Source of the DNA: DASWJZ01 sp963805325
GTDB lineage: Bacteria; Pseudomonadota; Alphaproteobacteria; Rhizobiales; Afifellaceae
Direction of reading: 5' to 3'
NCBI GenBank assembly: GCA_963805325.1
Contig: CAWDTS010000015.1
Location: 186,001-250,000, forward strand
DNA length: 64,000 nucleotides
The notes beneath the pieces were generated by a model, which worked only from the letters and a program-made list of their open reading frames with translations, made no database searches and was not told where the DNA came from. Each line of letters begins with the position of its first letter. Within the stretch, counting starts at the first letter, position 1. The position numbers were made by a program, and so were the translations under genes. This document shows positions 17,549 through 26,160 of this stretch, piece by piece.

Positions 17549-18229
17549 CTAAAGGTCGATGTCGTCGGGGCCGAGCGGCTTCTTGCTGCCGGCGATCTCT
17601 TTCGCAGCCTTGAGCAGAAGCTCCGCGATGCGGCGTTGCTCCTCGACAGGTGAGCCGAGCTTCGACGCAATCGCCGCCTTGATGGCGCGCCGCGCCGCGT
17701 TCAGCTCCGGCACCGCCTCGGGGATGTCGCGGTCGCGCGGCTGCTCGCCGCGCTCGAAGAAATTCCGCGCCTGGGCGAGCCGCGCTCCGATCCACTCAAT
17801 GCGGGAAAGGATCGCGTCTGCCTCGACCCGGTTCTCCTCGAGATACGCGCGGCCCGTGTCCGTGATGGCGAAGACCTTCTTGTTGCCGTCGGCCGACGAG
17901 ACCGCATGCCCCGCCTCTTCGAGAAACGTGAGCGTCGGATAGATGACGCCCGGGCTCGGGCTGTAGAAGCCGCCTGAGCGCTCCTCCAGCGACTTGATGA
18001 TCTCGTAGCCGTGCCGAGGGCTCTCCGCGACGAGGCTGAGGACGATCAGGCGAAGCTCACCGTCGCCGACAAACCGCCCGAAAGGAAAGCCGCGGCCGCC
18101 CGAGCCGCCGGGGCCACCGGATCGGAACCGGCCGAAGCCGCGCGGACCGCCGCGATGCGAGCCGCCGCCATGCGGACGGCCGGAAAAGTAGCGGTCGTGG
18201 TCCCCATGAAAGCAGGAATTCTGGTGCAT
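17549..18229 (-). CDS. PadR family repressor with His/Gly-rich N-terminus, YqjI-like
   Basis: 226-residue winged-helix regulator. The PadR domain begins at GDGELRLIVLSLVAESPRHGYEIIK and includes the recognition region SPSPGVIYPTLTFLEE; a long helical C-terminus mediates dimerisation. The first 50 residues are rich in His, Gly and Arg with one Cys (HQNSCFHGDHDRYF), which recalls the metal-binding tail of the E. coli nickel-responsive repressor YqjI. The ATG at 18229 has GGAG seven bases upstream. A large inverted repeat just upstream suggests autorepression. There is no yqjH-like siderophore gene beside it. Confidence 0.86.
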   Translation of the reverse strand: MHQNSCFHGDHDRYFSGRPHGGGSHRGGPRGFGRFRSGGPGGSGGRGFPFGRFVGDGELRLIVLSLVAESPRHGYEIIKSLEERSGGFYSPSPGVIYPTLTFLEEAGHAVSSADGNKKVFAITDTGRAYLEENRVEADAILSRIEWIGARLAQARNFFERGEQPRDRDIPEAVPELNAARRAIKAAIASKLGSPVEEQRRIAELLLKAAKEIAGSKKPLGPDDIDL

Positions 18230-18240
18230 TTCTAACTCCA

Positions 18241-18308
18241 AAGTATCGTAAGATATATCTCACATAAGCCAACTAGCGGCCTATCGCAAGTTATATCTTA
18301 AGATACTT
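18241..18308 (-). promoter_or_regulatory. Large inverted repeat, probable PadR operator
   Basis: Two 17-bp arms, AAGTATCGTAAGATATA at 18241-18257 and its near-perfect complement at 18292-18308 (16 of 17 positions), flank a 34-base spacer. They begin 12 bases upstream of the padR-type start codon and are AT-rich in a GC-rich background. The most economical reading is a pair of autoregulatory PadR sites over the promoter. Confidence 0.7.
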
Positions 18309-18404
18309 TCGCCATTACCCAGCCGGCTTCCCTAGCGCCGCGATTCGCCTCCCGGCTTTGCGATCACTATTCTCAAGGCAGGTACTGGCCGAACGGAGAC
18401 CCAT

Positions 18405-19065
18405 TTGCCCAAGCCGAAGACCCGCGACCGGATTGTCGAAGCGCTCATGACTCTCGCCGCCGAGCGCGCATGGGAAGACGTGACCCTCCCCGCGATAGCG
18501 GAGAGCGCCGATGTCTCCCTCGCGGAGCTCCGCGCGCAATTCGATGGACGGCTCGCGATCCTTGCCGATTACATCCGCGGCATCGACGAGCGGGTGCTCA
18601 AGGACATCGATCCCGAGCTTTCCGAGGAGGCGCCGCGCGAGCGGCTCTTCGACGTGCTCTTCGCGCGCTTCGAGGCGCATGCGGCGCACAAGGCGGCGCT
18701 CCGCAGCATCGCGAAGGCCGCCCTCACCGATCCGCTCCTCGCGCTCGCGTTGAACCGCCTCGTCACGCAGTCGATGGCCTGGATGCTGGCCGCTGCCGGC
18801 ATTCCCTCCGCCGGTCGGCGCGGCCTCGTGCGTGCACAGGGCCTCGCGCTCGTCTGGGCGCGCGTGATGCGCGTCTATCCTCGACGATGACGATCCCGGC
18901 CTCGCGCGCACCATGGCGGCGCTCGACAAGCGGCTGCGCGAGGCGGAGCGCGTCGCATTACGGCTCGACTGGCTCGACCGGATCGTTACGCGCCGCAGGG
19001 GCAAGGTGCACAAGCCCGCGTCGCCGGCGGGCGACGGCGATCTTCCCGAGGGGCATCCGACGTGA
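18405..19065 (+). CDS. TetR family transcriptional regulator, apparent frameshift
   Basis: The N-terminus has a TetR-type helix-turn-helix (RDRIVEALMTLAAERAWEDVTLPAIAESADVS). The frame ends prematurely at 18890, after RVMRVYPRR. Removing one C from CC at 18879-18880 gives RVYLDDDDPGLARTMAALDKRL and an open frame to TGA 19063-19065, a 219-residue protein of normal TetR length. The corrected stop overlaps the csaA GTG start by four bases, which supports the correction. It diverges from the PadR gene. Ligand and targets are unknown. Confidence 0.8.
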
Positions 19066-19412
19066 GCCCGCCCGCCGAGCGCATTGCGTTCGACGACTTC
19101 CTGAAGGTCGATATTCGAGTGGGGCGCGTCGTCGAGGCGTCGCCATTCCCGGAGGCGCGCAAGCCGGCGCTGAAGCTCGTCATCGATTTCGGGCCGGTGC
19201 TTGGCCGCAAGAAATCCTCCGCGCAGATCACGAGGCACTACGAGCCGGACGAGCTGATCGGCCGGCTCGTGCTCGCGGTCGTGAATTTCCCGCCGCGGCA
19301 AATCGGCCCTTTCATGTCGGAGGTGCTGACGCTCGGCGTCCCCGATGAGAGCGGCGAGGTCGTGCTGATCCACCCGACGATCGACGTGCCCGTCGGCGGC
19401 CGGATGTTCTAG
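19062..19412 (+). CDS. csaA: CsaA-type tRNA-binding (export chaperone-like) protein
   Basis: 116-residue single OB-fold protein related to the C-terminal domain of methionyl-tRNA synthetase. FDDFLKVDIRVGRVVEASPFPEARKP at the N-terminus and LAVVNFPPRQIGPFMSEVLTLG later are the family signatures. In Bacillus CsaA is a SecA-associated export chaperone; a tRNA-binding role is equally possible. The GTG start overlaps the upstream TetR frame by four bases (GTGA). Confidence 0.9.
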   Translation: MSPPAERIAFDDFLKVDIRVGRVVEASPFPEARKPALKLVIDFGPVLGRKKSSAQITRHYEPDELIGRLVLAVVNFPPRQIGPFMSEVLTLGVPDESGEVVLIHPTIDVPVGGRMF

Positions 19413-19440
19413 CCAGTCGCTCGCACCGACACTCCAACGT

Positions 19441-19539
19441 CGTCGTGCCCGGACTTGATCCGGGCCATCCATTCCAGAACCCCGAAGCCATTCTGGACCG
19501 CCACGGAATGGATTGCCGGTCAAGCCCGGCAATGACGAC
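19441..19539. repeat. Palindromic intergenic repeat element (nested inverted repeats)
   Basis: A roughly 99-base element between the convergent csaA and histidine kinase genes. Its ends (CGTCGTGCCCGG and CCGGCAATGACGAC) are near complements, and inside CCATTCC and GGAATGG pair around a second imperfect stem. A shorter version with the same ends occurs at 39060-39094 and a half version at 3502-3540. Similar elements are common between genes in Hyphomicrobiales. Confidence 0.7.
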
Positions 19540-19554
19540 ACGATTGTGAGAGCC

Positions 19555-20998
19555 TCAGGCCGGGATCATCAGGACAGCGCGGACGCCGCCGAGCGGGCTC
19601 TCCGCCAGGATCACGTCGCCGCCGTGGCTCATCGCGATGTCGCGCGTGATGGCGAGGCCAAGTCCGCTTCCGCCGGAATCGACGTTGCGGCCGGAATCGA
19701 GACGATAGAAGGGACGGAAGACGGCTTCGCGCTCCTCCGGCGGGATTCCAGGCCCGTTGTCGTCGACGGTTACGGTGAGCCAGCCGTCGGCGTGGCGCGC
19801 CTTCACCACGATCTGGTCGCCGTGTTTGCCGGCATTGCCGACCAGGTTGCCGACGCAGCGTCGGAAGCCGAGCGCCCGCAGCAGCGCGCGTGGCTCGCCT
19901 TCGAACGTCGTCTCGATCGCATCGCCATCGCGTCGCGCCTTCTCCGCGATCTCCTCAAGCACGGTCGCGATATCGACCATCTCCGTCGTTTCGCCGGCGT
20001 CGCCTTGCGCGAAGGCGAGATAGTCCTCGAGCATGCTGCTCATCTCGTCGACGTCGGCGCGAAGCGCCTCCGTGTCGGGCGTGTCGCCCAGCATGGCGAG
20101 CTCGAGCTTGAAGCGGGTGAGCACGGTGCGAAGATCGTGGCTCACTCCTGACAGCATCGTCGTGCGCTGCTCGACCTGCCGCTCGATCCTTTCGCGCATG
20201 TCGACGAAGGCCTGCGCCGCCTGCCTGACCTCGCGCGCGCCGCGTGGACGAAACTCGGCGACGGGCCGCCCCTTGCCGAACCGCTCCGCCGCCTGTGCGA
20301 GGTTCAGGATCGGCTTGATCTGGTTCCTGAGGAAGAGCAGCGCGATCGTCAGCAGCACCAGCGACGTGCCGACCATCCAGAACAGGAAGATCTGCGAGTT
20401 CGACGCATAGGCGCGGCTCCTCGGCGCGAACACGCGAAGCACATGGTCGCCGAGATCGATGCGGATCTCCACCATGTCGGAATTGCCGAGCGTGTCGATC
20501 CAGAACGGATGATTGATGCGCCGGCTGACCTCGCGCGTCAGCGTCGAGTTCGAGCAGCGAAAAGAACGGCCTCGGCCCAGGCTCCGGAAGCGACGCCGGC
20601 GGCAGCACGGAGATAGTGAGGTCGTAGGTTTCCGCGGCGATGCGCGTGATGTTGGAGAACCGCGCGTCCTGCGGATAAGTCTGCATCGTGTCGATGACGG
20701 CCGCGATGTCGCGCACCACGGCGCTCGACAGCCGGCGCGTCACCGTCTGCCAGTGCCGCTCCATGAAGACATAGGCGACGACCGCCTGCAGGATCAGGAT
20801 CGGCAGGACGACGATCAGGATCGAGCGGACGTAGAGGCCTTTCGGCATGCGGTCGCGGAACGCGAGCCCCAGCCGATCGAGGCCGAACCGCCGCCAATGC
20901 TCGGTGATCGCAGTCCCCCAGCCCTTCACAAGCGCGCCCAGTTGGCGGAGCGGTTGCGGGAGGCGGAGACGCGTGCCGATGTCGCCGATCAGGGCCAT
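19555..20998 (-). CDS. EnvZ-like sensor histidine kinase, apparent frameshift
   Basis: Inner-membrane kinase with two transmembrane segments (SILIVVLPILILQAVVAYVF near residue 59 and IFLFWMVGTSLVLLTIALLF later) around a periplasmic sensor, then HAMP, the H-box VSHDLRTVLTRFKLE, the N-box VGNLVGNAGKHGDQ, and G boxes DDNGPGIPPEER and GSGLGLAITRD. The frame breaks near 20550: GAGTTC at 20546-20551 read as GAGTC gives FSLLDSTLTREVSRR and joins both parts. Corrected length 480. It lies 31 bases after the response regulator, its evident partner. Confidence 0.92.
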
Positions 20999-21029
20999 GG
21001 CCGTTCGATCATCCTTCCCGGTGCGAAAC

Positions 21030-21743
21030 CTAGTCTACTAGAAGGCGATAGCCAATTCCGCGCGCCGTCTGCAGATGCACGGGATTTGAGGGATCGTCCT
21101 CGATCTTGCGGCGCAGCCGGTTGATCTGGACGTCGACTGCCCGCTCTCCGCCGCCGTTCGACACCTTCAGGAACTCGTGCCGCTTGACGGTCTCGCCGGG
21201 GCGCGCAGCAAAGATGCGCAGCAGCTCACGCTCGCGGTCGGTGATGCGCACGGGCTCGGCGCCGCGCTTCAACTCGCCGCGCTCGACGTTGAAGGTGAAG
21301 GGTCCGAAGCTGATCGCCTCGACGATCTTTGGCTCGGGTTTCGCGCCGCGCCGCAGGATGCTGTTGATCCTGAGCAGAAGCTCGCGCGGCTCGAAGGGCT
21401 TCGCCAGATAGTCGTCGGCGCCGACCTCAAGGCCGCGGATGCGGCTCGGCACCTCGGAGCGCGCCGTCAGGATCAGGATCGGGACGGACGAGCCCTGTCG
21501 AAGCGCCTCGGTGAACTCAAGGCCGGTCTCGCCCGGCATCATCACGTCGACGACAAGAAGATCGAAAGCGATGTTCGCGATCTGGCGGCGCGCTTCAGCG
21601 GCGGAGGCCGCGGCGCTGACGCGAAAGCCGTTGGCGCCGAGGAAGCGGCTGAGCAGAGTCCTGATGCGCATGTCGTCATCGACGACGAGGAGGTGCGGCG
21701 CGTCGTCGGAAGGTTGCGCGCCATTGATCGGAGAAGCCCTCAA
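21030..21743 (-). CDS. OmpR-family response regulator
   Basis: 237-residue two-domain regulator. The receiver has the acidic pocket VVDDD (residues 21-24), phospho-acceptor Asp66 in LLVVDVMMP and Lys115 in YLAKPF. The C-terminal winged helix carries RITDRERELLRIFAARPGETV and VDVQINRLRRKIE, typical of OmpR/PhoB. It overlaps the MarR-type gene by four bases and precedes the EnvZ-like kinase, giving an operon of marR, regulator and kinase; the signal sensed is unknown. Confidence 0.94.
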   Translation of the reverse strand: MRASPINGAQPSDDAPHLLVVDDDMRIRTLLSRFLGANGFRVSAAASAAEARRQIANIAFDLLVVDVMMPGETGLEFTEALRQGSSVPILILTARSEVPSRIRGLEVGADDYLAKPFEPRELLLRINSILRRGAKPEPKIVEAISFGPFTFNVERGELKRGAEPVRITDRERELLRIFAARPGETVKRHEFLKVSNGGGERAVDVQINRLRRKIEDDPSNPVHLQTARGIGYRLLVD

Positions 21744-22252
21744 CGCTCCGGCTCCTTGTCGACGAGCTGCGCTGCCTTGGCCCGCTCCGGCGCGTTGATC
21801 ATGCCGAAGAGGAAGGCGGTCACGGTCGCGCGCGCATCGGGACCGAGCCCGGAGAGCGCCTCTTTGATGCGCTGCTCCTGCGGCGCGGAAAGGCTGGCAG
21901 AAAGCGCCTGGCCGGCGGCCGTCGCGTAGAGCAGCCGCTGGCGGCGGTCCTCCTGCCCCGTGCGCTGCTCGATGAAGCCGGAATCGACCAGTTCCTTCAG
22001 CACCCGCGCGAGGCTCTGCTTGGTGATCTTCAGGATGTCGAGCAGGTCGGCGACGGTCAGACCGGGATTGCGGTCGACGAAATGCAGAACACGATGATGT
22101 GCGCGGCCGAAGTCGGAGCGCGCCAGAATTGCGTCCGGATCGGAGATAAAATCGCGGTATGCGAAAAAGAAGAGCTCGATCAGATCCACGACTGACTCGT
22201 CGGCTGGCGCCGGAGTCCGCCGCGAAGCGAGCGAACGATTTATGTCAGCCAT
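21740..22252 (-). CDS. MarR family transcriptional regulator
   Basis: 170-residue winged-helix repressor. The DNA-binding segment is LTVADLLDILKITKQSLARVLKEL followed by the wing RRQRLLYAT. The ATG at 22252 is preceded by an AT-rich promoter-like region, and a perfect palindrome covers the start codon, which suggests autorepression. Its stop overlaps the response-regulator start (ATGA). It diverges from ilvE, a conserved arrangement in Hyphomicrobiales. Confidence 0.92.
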   Translation of the reverse strand: MADINRSLASRRTPAPADESVVDLIELFFFAYRDFISDPDAILARSDFGRAHHRVLHFVDRNPGLTVADLLDILKITKQSLARVLKELVDSGFIEQRTGQEDRRQRLLYATAAGQALSASLSAPQEQRIKEALSGLGPDARATVTAFLFGMINAPERAKAAQLVDKEPER

Positions 22253-22261
22253 ATTGACATA
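22241..22261 (-). promoter_or_regulatory. 21-bp palindrome over the MarR-gene start, probable operator
   Basis: Perfect 7-bp arms TATGTCA and TGACATA flank a 7-base centre that contains the start codon. Length and symmetry fit a MarR dimer site; binding there would block initiation of its own operon. Confidence 0.65.
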
Positions 22262-22420
22262 TCTTACCGTCTTGCTATCCTGCGACAGTCGGCTCAGACG
22301 AGCCTCAACCGCCGTCTCCGACTTGTGCAAGAATTGAACGAACGGCGCAATCGTGCCGCATCGGTAGGCTTTTTCAAGTCGGACGGCGCGGCAAGCGTCG
22401 CAGCCCTGGAGGACAACACT

Positions 22421-23329
22421 ATGGCAGGCGTTCCCTTTGATCAGATGACCGGCAAGATCTGGCTCAACGGCGCCTTCGTCGATTGGGCCGACGCCAAGAT
22501 TCACGTGCTGACGCACGGGCTGCACTATGCGAGCTGCGTGTTTGAGGGCGAGCGCGCCTATGGCGGCGAGATCTTCAAGCTGCGCGAGCACACCGAGCGC
22601 CTGTTCAACAGCGCGCGGCTCCTCGACTTCACCATCCCCTATTCGGTGGACGAGATCGACGCCGTCTGCCGCGAGCTGCTTGTCCTGAATGGCCTGACCG
22701 ACGCCTATGTGCGGCCGGTCGCTTGGCGCGGCAGCGAGATGATGGGCGTCTCGGCGCAGAACAACCGCATCAACGCCTCCGTCGCCGTCTGGGAATGGCC
22801 TTCTTATTTCAGCCCGGAAGAGCGGATGAAGGGCATCCGCATCGACATCTCCGAGTGGCGGCGCCCCGACCCGCGCACCATCCCGGCGAAGTCGAAGGCT
22901 GCCGGCCTCTACATGATCTGCACGCTTTCCAAGCATGCGGCGGAGCGCAAGGGCTATGCCGACGCGCTGATGTTCGACTGGCGCGGCCGCGTGGCGGAGG
23001 CGACTGGCGCCAACATCTTCTTCATCAAGGACGGCAAGATCCACACGCCCGACCCGGACTGCTTCCTCGACGGAATCACCCGGCGCACGGTGATCGGCCT
23101 TGCCCGCGCCCGCGGCATCGAGGTCATCGAGCGGGCAATCATGCCGGAGGAGATGGAGAGCTTCGAGGAGTGCTTTCTGACCGGCACCGCGGCGGAGGTC
23201 ACTCCGATCTCGGAAATCGGGCCGCATAAGTTCACGGTCGGCAAGATCACCAAGACGCTGATGGAAGACTACATGGCGGCGGTCCAGCCGGCCGCCCCCG
23301 TCGCCGCAAAGAAGGTTGCGGCGCGCTGA
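22421..23329 (+). CDS. ilvE: Branched-chain amino acid aminotransferase
   Basis: PLP-dependent class IV aminotransferase of 302 residues catalysing the final step of leucine, isoleucine and valine synthesis. The N-terminal THGLHYASCVFEGERAYGG, the PLP-lysine region AKSKAAGLYMI, and the class IV signature EATGANIFFIKDGKIHTP are clear. The ATG at 22421 has GGAGGA seven bases upstream; the upstream in-frame extension to 22325 is not conserved. Divergent from the MarR gene. Confidence 0.94.
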   Translation: MAGVPFDQMTGKIWLNGAFVDWADAKIHVLTHGLHYASCVFEGERAYGGEIFKLREHTERLFNSARLLDFTIPYSVDEIDAVCRELLVLNGLTDAYVRPVAWRGSEMMGVSAQNNRINASVAVWEWPSYFSPEERMKGIRIDISEWRRPDPRTIPAKSKAAGLYMICTLSKHAAERKGYADALMFDWRGRVAEATGANIFFIKDGKIHTPDPDCFLDGITRRTVIGLARARGIEVIERAIMPEEMESFEECFLTGTAAEVTPISEIGPHKFTVGKITKTLMEDYMAAVQPAAPVAAKKVAAR

Positions 23330-23350
23330 GCTTCCGCCTAAGCGGGAGTT

Positions 23351-23959
23351 ATGGGCACGACCATCAAGGACAAGGACGCGCTTCGGCGCGTCTACAAGCC
23401 GGCGCAAGAGCGCGCTCTCGCCAAGGCGATCAGCCGGCTCGACCATCATTGCCGGCGCTTCGTGGAGCTGTCTCCGCTCGCCGTCCTCGCCACCTCCAGT
23501 GAAGGCGGCGGCGACGTCTCGCCGCGCGGCGGCCTGGCGGGTTTTGTGAAGATCGTCGACGACGGCACGCTCGTCATCCCGGATTTTCCCGGCAATAACC
23601 GCCTGGATTCGCTTGAGAACATCCTGGAGAACGGCCGCGTCGGGCTGCTCTTCTTCGTGCCCGGCGTCGACGAGACGCTGCGCGTCAACGGTCGCGCCAC
23701 GATCGATACCGATCCGGAGCTTCGCGCGCTCTGCACGGTCGACGGAAAGCTGCCGATCGCGGTGATCCGCGTTGCCGTCGAGCAGGCCTATCTCCACTGC
23801 GGCAAGGCGCTGATGCGCTCCGCGCTCTGGGACGCGACCAGGCACTTCGACCGTTCGACGCTTCCCTCGATCGGCGAGATGATCCGCGACCAGATCAACT
23901 GGGAGACAGCGGAGACGCAGGCGGAGATGCTCGAGGTCTACAAGGAGACGCTCTACTAG
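23351..23959 (+). CDS. Pyridoxamine 5'-phosphate oxidase-fold (FMN-binding) protein
   Basis: 202-residue split-barrel flavoprotein of the PPOX-like group that resembles MSMEG_1061. The FMN-binding region includes LAVLATSSEGGGDVSPRGG (residue about 42) and the strand TLVIPDFPGNNRLDSLENI. The C-terminal half, with HCGKALMRSALWD, is typical of this subgroup. The reaction is unknown; the fold usually uses FMN or F420 for redox chemistry. It starts 21 bases after ilvE and is probably cotranscribed. Confidence 0.85.
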   Translation: MGTTIKDKDALRRVYKPAQERALAKAISRLDHHCRRFVELSPLAVLATSSEGGGDVSPRGGLAGFVKIVDDGTLVIPDFPGNNRLDSLENILENGRVGLLFFVPGVDETLRVNGRATIDTDPELRALCTVDGKLPIAVIRVAVEQAYLHCGKALMRSALWDATRHFDRSTLPSIGEMIRDQINWETAETQAEMLEVYKETLY

Positions 23960-24030
23960 AGCAGCGCGCCGCGGCGGGTTGACCCGTCGTCGCCGACGCG
24001 GGCATCCTTTCCTCGCAGCGGGAGAGGATT

Positions 24031-24552
24031 GTGAAAAACCTGCCGGAACGGGTGGAGATCAGCACCTCGCGTTTCAAACTGGTCGTGCTGATGATCGGCG
24101 GACTGGTGATGACCGTCGGCGGCTTTCTCCTCGCATTTCGAATTATTCCGGGCGTAAGCCCGGGAAGCTATGCGGAGTTCATCGGCTGGGTCGCGCTCGT
24201 CTTCTTTGGGCTCTGCAGCGCGCTCATCGTCAGGCGCTTTTTCACCGCGCAGGGCGTTGTGCTGACTCTCGACGCTGCGGGCATCCGCGACACCCGCATC
24301 TCCGATAAGCTCATCCCGTGGAGCGCGGTGCGCGACATCTCCACATGGCAAAGCCGAAGCCAGCGGATCATGATCCTGGCCGTCGATCCCGACTTCGAGC
24401 ACTCGCTCAATCTGTCCCGGCTGGCGCGGATGGCGCGCGAAGCCAGCCGGACACTCGGCGCCGACGGACTGAGCATCGGCGCCAACGACCTGAAGACGGA
24501 TTACGAGACGCTATTCAGGACAGCAACGGCGTTCTGGAAGGCGAAGTCCTGA
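24031..24552 (+). CDS. Membrane-anchored PH-like (STM3941-type) protein of unknown function
   Basis: 173-residue protein, GTG start behind GGGAGAGG. Two transmembrane helices (residues about 16-38 and 48-68) are followed by a cytosolic domain with beta-strands (GVVLTLDAAGIRDTRIS, LIPWSAVRDISTWQ) that resembles the bacterial PH/STM3941 group, where a short membrane hairpin precedes a PH-like domain. No catalytic motif is visible. Convergent with moaE. Confidence 0.65.
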   Translation: MKNLPERVEISTSRFKLVVLMIGGLVMTVGGFLLAFRIIPGVSPGSYAEFIGWVALVFFGLCSALIVRRFFTAQGVVLTLDAAGIRDTRISDKLIPWSAVRDISTWQSRSQRIMILAVDPDFEHSLNLSRLARMAREASRTLGADGLSIGANDLKTDYETLFRTATAFWKAKS

Positions 24553-24564
24553 TCACGGCGCGTG

Positions 24565-25029
24565 TCAGCGCCACTTCTTGGCGGCGCTGTCGTCTTTCTC
24601 TTTCGCCTCGACCCAATCGCCCGTCGTCCCGTCGGCGCGGTGCTCCTTCTTCCAGAACGGCGCGCGGGTCTTCAGGAAATCCATCAGGAACGAGGCGGCC
24701 TCGAACGCCGCCTGCCGATGCTCTGACGCCGCCAGCACGAGCACGATCGGCTCGCCGGGCGCGATCTTTCCTGTGCGATGGATCACCGTCAGCCCGAGCA
24801 GCGGCCAACGCTCTGACGCCTCGCCGGCAATGCGGGCGATCTCCCCTTCCGCCATGCCGGGATAGTGCTCAAGCTCAAGCACCGCGAGCGTTTCGCCCTC
24901 GTCGCGGCAGTAGCCGGTAAAGGCGACGACCGCGCCGACATCGGCGCGCCCCGCGGTCAGCCGGCGTGACTCTTCCGCAAGATCGAAGCTCTCGCGCTGA
25001 ACGCGGATGTTGGGGTTCCAGGGCTTCAT
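24565..25029 (-). CDS. moaE: Molybdopterin synthase catalytic subunit
   Basis: Large subunit that, with thiocarboxylated MoaD, turns precursor Z into molybdopterin. The 154 residues include GAVVAFTGYCRDEG, LELEHYPGMAEGEI, VIHRTGKIAPGEPIVLVLAASEHR and the catalytic lysine region LKTRAPFWKKE. The ATG at 25029 is preferred to the TTG at 25038. Lies 142 bases downstream of moaD, separated by a palindromic repeat. Confidence 0.95.
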   Translation of the reverse strand: MKPWNPNIRVQRESFDLAEESRRLTAGRADVGAVVAFTGYCRDEGETLAVLELEHYPGMAEGEIARIAGEASERWPLLGLTVIHRTGKIAPGEPIVLVLAASEHRQAAFEAASFLMDFLKTRAPFWKKEHRADGTTGDWVEAKEKDDSAAKKWR

Positions 25030-25050
25030 GCGCTTCAACGTCGCTGCGTG

Positions 25051-25136
25051 CTTCGAGGCTCCATTCCGCCCTCATCCTGAGGTGCGAGCGAAGCGAGCCT
25101 CGAAGGGGCGGAATGGAGCACCTCAGCATGAGGGAG
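25051..25136. repeat. Palindromic intergenic repeat between moaD and moaE
   Basis: Nested inverted repeats: CTTCGAGGCT (25051-25060) with AGCCTCGAAG (25096-25105), CCATTCCGCC (25061-25070) with GGCGGAATGG (25107-25116), and CCTCATCCTGAGGTGC with an almost complementary arm ending near 25134. This architecture is a widespread Hyphomicrobiales intergenic element, distinct from the family at 19441. It separates two genes of one pathway. Confidence 0.7.
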
Positions 25137-25171
25137 TTTGGTGGCCCTCCGCATCGAGTGTCCCAGGCTCT

Positions 25172-25423
25172 TCACCCTCCCGTCATCGGCGGGAAGAAAG
25201 CCACCTCGCGCGCGCCGGACAGCGCCGTGTCGTGCTCGACGTGCTCCTGGTCGAGCGCAGCGCGGATGACGGTGGGCTCCGCGAAAGCGGCGGCATAGCC
25301 CTCGTCGCGCATCGAAAGCCAGGCGATCAGGTCGGCGACGCTGGCGACCTCGGCGGGAGGATCGACCTCCTCCTCGGCGTGGCCGACGCGCTCGCGCACC
25401 CAGGCAAAATATCGGACCTTCAT
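25172..25423 (-). CDS. moaD: Molybdopterin synthase sulfur carrier subunit
   Basis: 83-residue ubiquitin-fold protein ending in the required Gly-Gly (PPMTGG), which is adenylated and thiocarboxylated and donates sulfur to molybdopterin. The N-terminus MKVRYFAWVRERVGH is typical. Starts one base after the pgsA stop codon, so pgsA-moaD-moaE are probably cotranscribed, an order conserved in rhizobia. Confidence 0.94.
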   Translation of the reverse strand: MKVRYFAWVRERVGHAEEEVDPPAEVASVADLIAWLSMRDEGYAAAFAEPTVIRAALDQEHVEHDTALSGAREVAFFPPMTGG

Positions 25424-25424
25424 C

Positions 25425-26033
25425 TTACGGACCCACGATGTGTTTCAGGCCGGCACGGAAATAATCGTAGCCGGTATACAGCGTCACGATCGCCGCTGCC
25501 CAGAAGAAGGTGAGCCCGAGATTGATGACGACGCCCTGCTTGCTGCCGACGATTGCCGGCGCGATCAGAAGCGCGGCGATGGCGACGAGCTGCATCGCGG
25601 TCTTGTATTTGGCGAGCCGCGTTACCGGCACGCTGACCCGGAGCTCGGCGAGGAACTCGCGCAGGCCCGACACGAAGATCTCGCGCATCAGCACGATGAT
25701 CGCAGCGAAGATCGACCAGCCGTTCAGGACACCGTCGGCAACGAGGATCAGGATGGCGACGGAGACCAGAAGCTTGTCGGCGATCGGATCGAGCATGCGG
25801 CCGAGCGCCGACTGCTGCTGCCAGGCGCGCGCCAGGTACCCGTCGAAATAGTCGGTGATCGAGGCAATGACGAAGATCGAGAACGCGATCCACGGCCCCC
25901 AATGATAGGGGATGTAGTAAGTCAGGCCGACGAGCGGCGCGGCCGCGATCCGACCGTAGGTCAGGATGTTGGGTAGGTTCAGCGCACCGAGTTCGACCGG
26001 CCGCCGGATTCCATCGTCCGTCTGGACCGCCAT
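25425..26033 (-). CDS. pgsA: CDP-diacylglycerol-glycerol-3-phosphate 3-phosphatidyltransferase
   Basis: Inner-membrane enzyme for phosphatidylglycerol synthesis, 202 residues. The CDP-alcohol phosphotransferase signature (DG-x2-AR-x8-G-x3-D-x3-D) is seen as DGYLARAWQQQSALGRMLD followed by PIAD. Several hydrophobic helices flank it. ATG at 26033 has AGGTGG five bases upstream. It follows uvrC and precedes moaD, the common alphaproteobacterial order. Confidence 0.94.
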   Translation of the reverse strand: MAVQTDDGIRRPVELGALNLPNILTYGRIAAAPLVGLTYYIPYHWGPWIAFSIFVIASITDYFDGYLARAWQQQSALGRMLDPIADKLLVSVAILILVADGVLNGWSIFAAIIVLMREIFVSGLREFLAELRVSVPVTRLAKYKTAMQLVAIAALLIAPAIVGSKQGVVINLGLTFFWAAAIVTLYTGYDYFRAGLKHIVGP

Positions 26034-26160
26034 GTCGCCACCTTGGAATTCCGGGGTGATCGCGTCAATTGACCGGCGACGCAAGCCCCTAGCCCCAAGA
26101 CATACTTAAGATCGGTTTGAGACGAAAGCACGACGGCCGCATGCCTTTTTTCCGTGCAAG

